From assembly GCA_014084085.1 (NCBI GenBank), contig NPFB01000033.1, positions 97,893-108,438 on the forward strand: DNA of 10,546 bases. Direction: 5' to 3'. The notes beneath the pieces were generated by a model. That model made no database searches, was not told the DNA's origin, and saw only the letters and a program-made list of their open reading frames with translations. This stretch comes from Hondaea fermentalgiana. Taxonomy: Eukaryota; Sar; Bigyra; Thraustochytrida; Thraustochytriidae. Both the position numbers and the translations under genes were made by a program. Shown here in pieces: positions 1 to 7,177 of the stretch (within the stretch, counting starts at the first letter, position 1; every line of letters starts with the position of its first letter).

Positions 1-242
1 GCGCGGATCGATTGATTGCCTGGGATCGAGCCGCCGGGACCTGGGCGAGGGCGCCGAGACCCCGCGCGAAAAGGACCGCGCGCGGGACCTGGGCGGCGCG
101 GGCGGACAGCGGCCCTTCGCAGGCCCCTCTCTCCCTCGCTCGCTCGATCGTCTGCGCGCTCGCTCGTCCGGCCTGCCCGGCAGCCGCGAGAGCAAAGAGC
201 GCGAAAGCACGGCACGCGAGAACGCCGCGGGAAGCCGAGACC
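1..242 (+). promoter_or_regulatory. GC-rich promoter / 5' leader of the RhoGAP gene
   Basis: This stretch is strongly GC-rich, full of CpG and CGCTCG-type repeats, and contains no ATG on the + strand, so the ATG at 243 is the first one in the window. The frame happens to stay open back to position 12, but that extension starts at a TTG and encodes only Arg/Ala/Pro-rich low-complexity sequence. It is best read as promoter plus 5' UTR. No TATA box is evident. The transcription start cannot be placed from sequence alone. Confidence 0.55.
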
Positions 243-2108
243 ATGGCGAACGAGGACGAGGACGAGGGCGCGGAGCACCGCCCGCGGCTGCAGCTCGACG
301 CGCGCATCGTCTCTGGCCGCGGCGCTCTGCAAAGCAAGCTCGCGCACGACCAGATGAAGATCATGGGCGACAGCGAAGAGGGGCTCGACGGTCTCGCCGC
401 AGCGGAGGAGATCCAGTTTGCCCTGGTTCACCCTAGACGAGACCGCAAACGACGACGCATTCTAGCGCTTTACGGCCTCAATCTTGTGCAAGGACTCGCC
501 AATACCGCAGAGCACGACCTCTTTGACCGTACGCTCGTGTACGCACTTTATCTCGTCCAAGCTCTGGCCGCAGAAGACTTTGTCATTGTTCACGTGCACG
601 ACGGCATGCGCGAGGTGAACTCGCGCTATCTTTCATGGCTGCAAAAGTTCTACAAGCTCTTGCCGAGAGCGCATCTCCACAGCATCGCATGCGTCTTTGT
701 TCTTACCTCCTCGCGCCGTTTACGATCTCGCATGTGGCTAGCACGACCCTTTACAAGCAGTCGCCTCTGGAAGAAAATCGAATACGTCCACTCTACGAGC
801 AAGCTCGTGGAGCGCCTTGGGTGCGTCCTCAACGTACCAGAGACGCCCGCCGACGCTGATGTGGACTCGTGCGGTGCTGTGCCCTCACCGCCAGATTCAC
901 CAACTTCCCCCGGAAGCGTCTCCGCCGCCATTGCAAGTGGGCAGAGCATGCGCGACCTTTTATGCCAGGCCGCAGCAACAGGTTCAACGCCAATCAACCT
1001 GAGTCTCCACCAAGGCGAAGAGGACAAGGACGCAGCCTTGCGCACCCGGAGTCATCGCGTCAAGCCACGTTTGTTCACAGAGAGAGGAATTCGACACCAG
1101 GAGATTCGCTCTTCGTTTTCTCGTCAGTCAAGCGCAAAGACTCTGCACGAAACCAGGGGAACCTCTGACTCCCTCGATTGTGCTTCTTCTGGCTTGCCGA
1201 GCACACGAACCATTTTGGGCATTGAGAGCTCTGTAGCGATCTCGTCATCCTTTGGGTCGCCGCGCTCCGCATCGGCGTCAACGCTAACGCAAGCTTGCTC
1301 CTCGAGTGCCAATTCACGCCTTCGCACAAATAGCATCGGCAGTCCAAGGACATCTACGCTCGTTTTTGGCGCTCCGCTTCATCAGGTTGCCTGCCAAAGC
1401 GCATCGGGGGTTCCCCTTGTCCTTCAAGACTGCGTTGAAAGCATTCTGGAGCGAGGTGCTGGTCAAGAGGGTATCTTTCGCATACCCGGGGATGAAAACG
1501 TTGTCGAGTATCTCAAGTCTCAGTATAATCGCGGCGGTCGCCCTGCGGCTCCCAAGGCCAAAGACTCTGATCAAAGTGCCGCCGCAACTGCGCCGATCTT
1601 AATTTCACAATCATCACGAAGTCTCGCAGAACCTTCCGTGCATGCTGTCGCGTCGTTGCTCAAGGCCTTCTTCCGAGATCTCCCGGAGCCCATTGTACCG
1701 CAAGCTGTGCACGCCCAGGTTCTTCGTCTGGCTGAATGTATCCCAGACATGACCACTTTGGCATACCAAATGGGGGATCGTATGATCTCCATGCCACAGG
1801 CAAACCTTGACGCTCTGGGCTATCTCATGCACTTTTTGTGTCATATTTCTATTGCATGGTGCCCAATCAGCAAAATGACCATCGATAACCTCACGATCGT
1901 CTGGGCTCCCAACATTCTCTCTCGCGGTAAGCGCGCCTCGAATCCTTCTTCTGGCGACCACGCATCCAACGGGGATATGCTCCAGACGCTCGCCGACTTG
2001 CCAAGTTCCGTAAAGGCTGTCAAATGTATGATACTTCATGCTGATATCGTCTTTCCGCGGGACATGCTGGCTGTACTTCCACCTGTAGAGCAGGCTACTA
2101 CTGCCTAG
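243..2108 (+). CDS. BCH/CRAL-TRIO-like plus RhoGAP domain protein (p50RhoGAP/ARHGAP1-like)
   Basis: A 621-residue predicted cytosolic GTPase-activating protein that should speed GTP hydrolysis by Rho-family GTPases and so affect actin and membrane dynamics. The start is the first ATG, in strong context (ACCATGG). Residues about 75-193 resemble the CRAL-TRIO/BCH domain of ARHGAP1: a FVIVHVHDG strand, SRYLSWLQKFYKLLP, then KKIEYVHSTSKLVERL. Residues 200-370 are a Ser/Thr/Pro-rich, probably disordered linker. Residues 374-605 form the RhoGAP domain, with arginine finger R413 in QEGIFRIPG, the K-x-F-x-R element K474/R478 in LLKAFFRDLPEP, and N549 in DNLTIVWAPN, so the catalytic set looks intact. 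A low-complexity insert of about 35 residues (430-464) sits between the finger segment and the K-x-F-x-R helix. Human ARHGAP1 is 439 residues; the extra length is linker and insert. The target GTPase cannot be told. The RhoGAP call is firm, the BCH call good but divergent. Confidence 0.9.
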   Translation: MANEDEDEGAEHRPRLQLDARIVSGRGALQSKLAHDQMKIMGDSEEGLDGLAAAEEIQFALVHPRRDRKRRRILALYGLNLVQGLANTAEHDLFDRTLVYALYLVQALAAEDFVIVHVHDGMREVNSRYLSWLQKFYKLLPRAHLHSIACVFVLTSSRRLRSRMWLARPFTSSRLWKKIEYVHSTSKLVERLGCVLNVPETPADADVDSCGAVPSPPDSPTSPGSVSAAIASGQSMRDLLCQAAATGSTPINLSLHQGEEDKDAALRTRSHRVKPRLFTERGIRHQEIRSSFSRQSSAKTLHETRGTSDSLDCASSGLPSTRTILGIESSVAISSSFGSPRSASASTLTQACSSSANSRLRTNSIGSPRTSTLVFGAPLHQVACQSASGVPLVLQDCVESILERGAGQEGIFRIPGDENVVEYLKSQYNRGGRPAAPKAKDSDQSAAATAPILISQSSRSLAEPSVHAVASLLKAFFRDLPEPIVPQAVHAQVLRLAECIPDMTTLAYQMGDRMISMPQANLDALGYLMHFLCHISIAWCPISKMTIDNLTIVWAPNILSRGKRASNPSSGDHASNGDMLQTLADLPSSVKAVKCMILHADIVFPRDMLAVLPPVEQATTA

Positions 2109-2161
2109 CTTTTGCGTGCACCCACATTGTAAGCTTCCTCCCTCCCTGCCTCTCTTTTAAG

Positions 2162-2167
2162 AATAAA
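2162..2167 (+). terminator. Possible poly(A) signal of the RhoGAP gene
   Basis: A perfect AATAAA hexamer lies 53 nt after the TAG stop, with T-rich sequence (GTTCTTGTTC) about 20-30 nt beyond. This is the arrangement expected of a cleavage/polyadenylation signal. Labyrinthulomycete signals are not well defined, and the match could be chance in an AT-richer stretch. Confidence 0.35.
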
Positions 2168-3026
2168 CTCTTCTAAGAAGATCATGTTCTTGTTCATAAA
2201 AATTGAGCGTAAAGAAAAAAATTGCAACCTGTAGCTGCTGCTGCAACCAGTGTTGGTGTCACTCCTTCTTCAACGCATAGTTTTCTCTCTATTTTTGTTG
2301 ATCTTACAAGGCGAGCGCTACATAAATTCTCCAAAAGATGACATTGATGGAACCGCGACATGATGCCTTAACCCCACGTTTAACTTTTAACCTCAACTTG
2401 GCTCGGGACTTGAACTTAAAGGCGCGCACTCCAACCGACATCTCCGGTAAAATGGTCTCAATCTCCCAACCGACACATTTCTTGCCTTCTCCCTCTCTCT
2501 GTCTGTCTCTTTCTTCCCCATCTCTCTGTCAAAGCTCATCTTGAATGACGCCTTCGAGAACTCCGGACCGTTTCCATCATCCCTGCATCCAAAGACAAAC
2601 AATTTCTAAGCCGTTGGACTCCAAACGCACGCATCATCAAAACGTGCTAGCTGTCCTGAAAAGCATGTTTCCGTTCAAGCTCTTTATTACCAGACCAAGT
2701 TCGTTTGAATTTTAGATCACCGAGATGCTCATGTATCCGGTAAAACTACTTCCCTGCAAAACGGTAACCTTTCGGGGTGTCCGAAAGGGTCAAACCAGAG
2801 AGAGATCTGCGAGAGTGCGAGTGATAATTGCATACCCATATTGGCATATACTAATCCTCTTGATGTGAAAGACCTCAACGGTCAAGAAGTGTTGAGTGAA
2901 CAGACGCACCAGATGCTGCGGCAAAGACGCCTGCCGACCAGCAAAACCGCAACGTGCTTTGCCCATCGCAATAGCAGCAACAACTGCGCGATACCCATAC
3001 GTAACCGCAAGCAAACAGCCGTCGCG
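2168..3026. other. Intergenic region: 3' flank of RhoGAP gene and promoter/5' UTR of the mastigoneme gene
   Basis: About 860 bp with no convincing gene. It is less GC-rich than the flanking coding DNA. It holds a short CTG run near 2233, a C/T-rich tract at about 2486-2530, a perfect hairpin at 2768-2788, a TACTAAT element at 2849-2855 and a nonamer ATACCCATA at 2832 and 2991. A 68-residue ORF at 2338-2544 is low-complexity Leu/Ser sequence from the C/T tract and has no recognisable domain. Upstream ATGs occur as far as 2913; none lies between 2916 and 3026. No tRNA B-box consensus was seen. Confidence 0.5.
2768..2788. repeat. Perfect 8-bp inverted repeat (hairpin)
   Basis: CCTTTCGG at 2768-2775 and CCGAAAGG at 2781-2788 are exact reverse complements separated by the 5-nt loop GGTGT. 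It sits about 240 bp before the mastigoneme-gene ATG, in the promoter or a long 5' UTR. It could be a dyad operator-like site or an RNA stem. No function can be assigned from sequence. Confidence 0.6.
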
Positions 3027-5015
3027 ATGCAGCGTGGCATCTTGGCTTGCGCCGTAGTGGCGCTCGCCGTCCTCCAGGCTGAAGCAGCCTGCCCAAACAG
3101 CTGCTCTGGACGTGGCCGCTGCAGCGATAACGATCAGTGCATCTGCTACCAGGGTTTCCGTGGCAACTCGTGCGAGCAGCGTGTTTGCCCTTTTGGTCGT
3201 GCATGGGCGACCACTCCGAACGGTGACATCAACGGCGATGGCGATCGCTATGACGCGGCTGTCTACCAGCCCGGCACCGCATTCACCTCTCGTGCTCATG
3301 TCCTCACCGTCGAGAACATGGGCGGTTCCTGGGAATACTGGCCTTCGTGGGGTTCGGACGAGGAGGGTCACTTCGATATGGAGTGCTCCAACGCTGGCCT
3401 CTGCGATCGCGAACTTGGTCAGTGCACCTGCTTCGAGGGCTTCGAGGGTTCCGCGTGCGACCGCTCCACCTGCCCGGGTGGGAACTACTGCAATGGCAAC
3501 GGCCGTTGCATGACCATCGCTCAGCAAGTTGCTGAATACAACCAGGAAACCGGCAGCTCGCTCGCCTACGACCTCTGGGACGCTGATCACATGCGCACCT
3601 GCAAGTGCGACCCCGGATTCGGCGGCATTGGTTGCGAAGACATGATCTGCCCCAAGGGAGATGATCCCATGACCAAGACTCATCAGATTGCCGAAACGCA
3701 GAGAGTGCGCATCTTCTCGAACGGTATGAACACTGAATTTATCGGTGACGACGGTACCGATACTTACACCGGTCTCGGGGGTTCCTTTACGCTTACTTAC
3801 AAGAATCATCATGGGCAGTCTTACACCACTGCGCCCATCACCGTGCAGCATTACGATGGTTCTGCTGCTGCAGACGCTGTCGCTACTGATGCCGCAGCAG
3901 CTCTCCAGGCTCTACCTAATGCTCATGTTCCTTCTGTCAGTGTCACCGCAGGCTACTGTGAGTCCCTCATTGCTGGTGATCTCAGCAATGCATATGCTGA
4001 TGGTACCAACGGTGTAGCAAAAGCCATGATGCGCTGCGGATTGAGTAGCTGCCCAGATATGATTGTCGGAACTGGTCCCCTGGTTCTCATGGAGGATCCA
4101 GTCAATGAAGGATCGTGCTCTTCCGGTGATCCCAATGCTGCACCTGATACTTTGACCGGAACTTTGACTGGCTGCACTGAGATTGAATACATTCGCTGCA
4201 TTGAGTTGAAAGTGACGTTCTCGGACCCGGCCAACTCTGGGCCTCTTAATTTGCTTACTGTCGATGTCTCCGGCGTGACAGCAAACGACAAGACCAACGC
4301 TCAAGACTCTGCCGTTGACATTCAGTCTTCCGTTGATAAGACCTGGTCTCTTACTGCGGCTACGGACGGTGCCGTTGGCTACTATGAGGGCAGCGCCATC
4401 TCCATCACTGATAACGGAGATTTCATTTCTGCGGTCAATCTTGCGGCTGGAACCATCACTTTCGGAGGCACTGAGGTTCCCAGCGGAATTATGCCTATTG
4501 GAGCAACCGTTATCCTCGTGTGCAATGGGAACACGATCGGAGAGTACGTTCTCGCTGCAGAAGCTGATCCTGCGACACCGGCATATGGGCTTTCGTTCAC
4601 GAGTGCCATAAATGATCCCAAGGGCCATTGCGCAATCGGCAACAGCGCGACTGCAACACTCAAGACAGATTACATTTCTACCGAGCATGACTGGTCGGAT
4701 ACAACTATCACTGATGATGTTCTCAGCTTCAATGTTGGTGGTACGACGATTAGCAGCGTTGTTTCATCTGTGACGGCCTACGATGGCACAAATCATCGCT
4801 CCTTCCTTCTTCTGCAAGACAACGTCGCAGATACGACTGTTGCTTCAGTTGCTAATCAGGTTCTCACGGCTGATGGTACGGGTACGAAGGAAGCTGACGA
4901 GTGCGGTGGTCGCGGTCTCTGTGATTACACAACTGGTCTGTGCACATGCTTCAAGGGCTACACTGGCGAGCGCTGTGACATCCAGAACGCGCTCTGGGTG
5001 GGTGCTGAGGCGTAA
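3027..5015 (+). CDS. Secreted EGF-like protein of the Sig1/Ocm mastigoneme family
   Basis: A 662-residue secreted protein. Sig1/Ocm proteins are components of the tubular mastigonemes (flagellar hairs) of heterokont flagella, so this product is likely assembled in ER/Golgi vesicles and placed on the anterior flagellum of a zoospore. The chosen ATG opens a signal peptide (residues 1-20, cut after AEA), giving a mature N-terminus ACPNSCSGRG. Four EGF-like modules follow: 22-49, 120-144 (ECSNAGLCDR, CTCFEGFEGSAC), 149-203 (with an insert) and 626-650 (CGGRGLCDYTTGLCTCFKGY), the last just before the terminus. A DINGDGD calcium-loop-like motif lies at 67-73. Residues about 251-308 match a stramenopile beta-rich repeat (GGSFTLTY, TTAPI, AAAALQALPN). 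The rest of 309-620 is Gly/Thr/Asp-rich, probably beta-sheet. No TM or GPI signal is seen. An in-frame ATG at 2913 would add 38 residues and bury the signal peptide, so it is disfavoured. The family is recognised from memory of its EGF and EGHF-x-MECSN pattern, not a search. Confidence 0.85.
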   Translation: MQRGILACAVVALAVLQAEAACPNSCSGRGRCSDNDQCICYQGFRGNSCEQRVCPFGRAWATTPNGDINGDGDRYDAAVYQPGTAFTSRAHVLTVENMGGSWEYWPSWGSDEEGHFDMECSNAGLCDRELGQCTCFEGFEGSACDRSTCPGGNYCNGNGRCMTIAQQVAEYNQETGSSLAYDLWDADHMRTCKCDPGFGGIGCEDMICPKGDDPMTKTHQIAETQRVRIFSNGMNTEFIGDDGTDTYTGLGGSFTLTYKNHHGQSYTTAPITVQHYDGSAAADAVATDAAAALQALPNAHVPSVSVTAGYCESLIAGDLSNAYADGTNGVAKAMMRCGLSSCPDMIVGTGPLVLMEDPVNEGSCSSGDPNAAPDTLTGTLTGCTEIEYIRCIELKVTFSDPANSGPLNLLTVDVSGVTANDKTNAQDSAVDIQSSVDKTWSLTAATDGAVGYYEGSAISITDNGDFISAVNLAAGTITFGGTEVPSGIMPIGATVILVCNGNTIGEYVLAAEADPATPAYGLSFTSAINDPKGHCAIGNSATATLKTDYISTEHDWSDTTITDDVLSFNVGGTTISSVVSSVTAYDGTNHRSFLLLQDNVADTTVASVANQVLTADGTGTKEADECGGRGLCDYTTGLCTCFKGYTGERCDIQNALWVGAEA

Positions 5016-5089
5016 AAGACAGAGGACGCAAAAGCAAATTTTCATCAAAGGATAAGATAAATTGACACACATTTTATAAGAACGACCTC
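5016..5089. other. 74-bp convergent intergenic spacer
   Basis: This AT-richer spacer separates the TAA of the mastigoneme gene (+) from the TGA of the ADAM-like gene (-). It must hold the 3' ends of both transcripts, or the two mRNAs must overlap tail-to-tail. No AATAAA is present on either strand; the nearest variant is GATAAA on the + strand. Confidence 0.7.
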
Positions 5090-7177
5090 TCATTGATCAT
5101 CGTCATCACTTTCGGCATCATTGTAATAAACACGAGTGGTAGTGATGACTCCGTCTTGGCGGCGCATGACAATCATCGAGCTTTCTGTTCCTTCGCTAGT
5201 TTGATTGCGTTCATTTTTGCGCCAAGACCACAACCAGCTTAAACGGCTTTTGCGCGGAGGGGGTGCACTCCTCCGTCCCCATTTGATTTGTGAGTGTGGA
5301 GATGTGCTTTCAATGGACTTGTCTTTGCTCGATCTTCTGCAGGTCGCGCATCTACTATCTGCCTCGGTGTTTACTGACGCACATAGGGAGCATTTCCAGC
5401 CGCTCATGAGATTGGGTTGCTCATTCTCCGCGGCGCGAGCACGTGTTTTGTCTTTGGGACGATCTGTCGCCAATGGATAGATGTTCGTTCGGCGCGACGG
5501 TGCGGGCTCAATGTTGTTCTCCGTGTCGTCTTCGTTGCGTGATGAAGTTCTTATTGCCAAGATAATGTGTGCAAAGCAGATGAGCAATAGCACCGCCAGG
5601 ATGATCGACACGAGGATGACTCCGATCGTCAGGACGACAGTATCCTGCGAAGAGGCCGAGGCGACGGCATCACCATTTGCGTTTGAACCATCAAAAGACG
5701 TGTAGGCACACGTGCCTTCGACACACGCAAGACCAGAGTTGCCCTCCTGTGCACAATCATCGTCGACTAGACATTTCTCGTCAACTTGGCACGGGTCGCA
5801 GTCAGTTCCACCACAATCCACATCGGTTTCGTCTCCATCGAGCACATCATCGGAGCAATGTAGAGATAGTTTTTGGACAGACGACGAGGTCACACAGACG
5901 CCTGCGCTACACACATCAGCGCTGTCGCATTTGGTGCCGTCGGAGACAAGCTGATCAATTTCGTAGCATGCCCGATTTCTGTTTCGTGCAGGTGCCGTAG
6001 CATAGCAGTACAACAAGCCGCACTCCTCGCCCTCGTTTGTGCAAGCTCCTTTGAACCCAGCGGACTGACAAAGAGCGGTCGGCGTCGCAGCGCAAATGCC
6101 TTGGAAACAAGTGCCGCCACGTCCAAGAGTGTCCGTGCACGTAGCGCCGTCATCGCGAAAGGTGTCTGCAGGGCAATTCGCGCTCACGCCATCGCACACT
6201 TCTGAGTTGTCGCATGATGACGTACTTGAACGACACGTTGTTCCACGTGAACGGAACATACAGGTATCCTTGCAGCATTCATCGAAGATGCTGCAGCTTG
6301 CCCACGCATGAAGTTTGCAAGTGCTGGCATCGCAGCAAGGATCACAGGCTTCATCGTTGCCAATACAATCGCACTCTTCGTCTTCATCAATAATGCCATT
6401 GCCACATGATGAGAATGCAACTGGATCCTCGACGTTCCACGTTTCTGGATTAATGGCAAACCATTCCTCGATCCAGTGTACAGAGCAGGTTGTCCAGGTC
6501 CAATCGGATGGAGTGGGGGTCGCGGTGGTGGCAGAAGCAAAGTCGGGATGCATTATTCCTCGCTCGAGCGAAGAGAAAGGTTCGCACGAGTACTTTGCGC
6601 CATCTGCGTCGTCGATTTCTTCTCCATCCGACTTTGCTCCGATGCTGATGGCCAATACGCGTGCGAAGCGAAACGCGAGAGTTGCTAGCGAAGAGCTGCC
6701 AGCATTGATGACGCCATACGGCGCGTCAGATGCCATGCTACCATGAGCACTCGTTCCGCTCGTGTCTTGGAAAGCAGTTGAGAAAAGAACATAAAAAGCA
6801 TCCGGATTTCGTCGCAGCTCAAGTGCATCCGTGGTCCAAAGGGAGAATTCCTGCAGAACTTGTTCTTGGGTGAGCTGCCGAGTTTCCCATGGCGCCTGTG
6901 TTCGCATAGAAAGCGTATCGACAAGTGTGAGCTCAAGGTTGGGCACCTCTCTACTTGCTGACGAAAGGCGATCAAACCACTTTTGCGCTTCGTTCACGAC
7001 TTTTCGCGCGCTTTCATGTCTCCACTGTACCGACTCAGCCTCTTGGCCAGCGAATGTCGCTGCCCCAAAATCATTGACGACGGCGACTTGCACGGTGCGC
7101 GCATTCGTCGATACCACGCTCGTGGCCAGCACGAGCACGCTGAGTGCCTCGGCTGCTCGCATCGTGATCGTGCGCAT
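5090..7177 (-). CDS. ADAM-like type I membrane pseudoprotease with disintegrin domain and cytosolic RanBP2 zinc finger
   Basis: A 695-residue type I membrane protein. The first true ATG (7177) starts a signal peptide, residues 1-26 (cut after STNA). Residues 27-255 follow the ADAM/reprolysin metalloprotease fold: RTVQVAVVNDFG at the N-terminal edge, YGVINAGSSSLATLAF before the active site, IMHPDF as Met-turn-like motif. The HExxHxxGxxHD motif is replaced by RVLAISIGAKSD (173-184), losing all three zinc ligands and the catalytic Glu, so it should not cleave. There is no prodomain. Residues about 255-348 are a disintegrin domain (CGNGIIDEDEECDC, PCCDASTCKL, CDNSEVCDG); about 350-430 an ADAM-type Cys-rich segment; 441-490 a second Cys cluster (DETDVDCGG). 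A TM helix spans about 512-542. The tail carries a RanBP2-type zinc finger (W594, C596, C599, N603, C610, C613), a basic PPPRKSR patch and an acidic end. By analogy with inactive vertebrate ADAMs it may act as a surface receptor or adhesion protein. The architecture is firm; the role is inference. Confidence 0.85.
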   Translation of the reverse strand: MRTITMRAAEALSVLVLATSVVSTNARTVQVAVVNDFGAATFAGQEAESVQWRHESARKVVNEAQKWFDRLSSASREVPNLELTLVDTLSMRTQAPWETRQLTQEQVLQEFSLWTTDALELRRNPDAFYVLFSTAFQDTSGTSAHGSMASDAPYGVINAGSSSLATLAFRFARVLAISIGAKSDGEEIDDADGAKYSCEPFSSLERGIMHPDFASATTATPTPSDWTWTTCSVHWIEEWFAINPETWNVEDPVAFSSCGNGIIDEDEECDCIGNDEACDPCCDASTCKLHAWASCSIFDECCKDTCMFRSRGTTCRSSTSSCDNSEVCDGVSANCPADTFRDDGATCTDTLGRGGTCFQGICAATPTALCQSAGFKGACTNEGEECGLLYCYATAPARNRNRACYEIDQLVSDGTKCDSADVCSAGVCVTSSSVQKLSLHCSDDVLDGDETDVDCGGTDCDPCQVDEKCLVDDDCAQEGNSGLACVEGTCAYTSFDGSNANGDAVASASSQDTVVLTIGVILVSIILAVLLLICFAHIILAIRTSSRNEDDTENNIEPAPSRRTNIYPLATDRPKDKTRARAAENEQPNLMSGWKCSLCASVNTEADSRCATCRRSSKDKSIESTSPHSQIKWGRRSAPPPRKSRLSWLWSWRKNERNQTSEGTESSMIVMRRQDGVITTTRVYYNDAESDDDDQ

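Noticed and set aside
12..242. In-frame upstream extension of the RhoGAP ORF (77 more residues)
   Set aside because: It begins at TTG and contains no ATG. The sequence is GC-driven Arg/Ala/Pro low complexity, and the ATG at 243 has strong context.
2338..2544. 68-residue ORF in the intergenic region
   Set aside because: It has an ATG, but the C-terminal half is a translated C/T tract. There is no conserved motif, and the length is expected by chance.
2841..3026. Upstream extension of the mastigoneme ORF from TTG 2841 or ATG 2913
   Set aside because: It would place 38-62 basic residues before a clean signal peptide, whereas the family begins directly with the signal peptide. ATG 2913 remains a minor alternative.
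2790..3851. 353-residue antisense ORF over the mastigoneme gene
   Set aside because: It mirrors GC-biased third positions of the real gene and has no domain or signature. The + strand frame encodes clear EGF modules.
3912..4688. 258-residue antisense ORF over the mastigoneme gene
   Set aside because: Shadow frame with no recognisable motif, opposite a coherent family member.
5090..7177. Active ADAM metalloprotease
   Set aside because: The codons at the motif were read directly and give R, V, I and S where H, E, H and H are needed. A frameshift is unlikely because flanking motifs on both sides are in the same frame.
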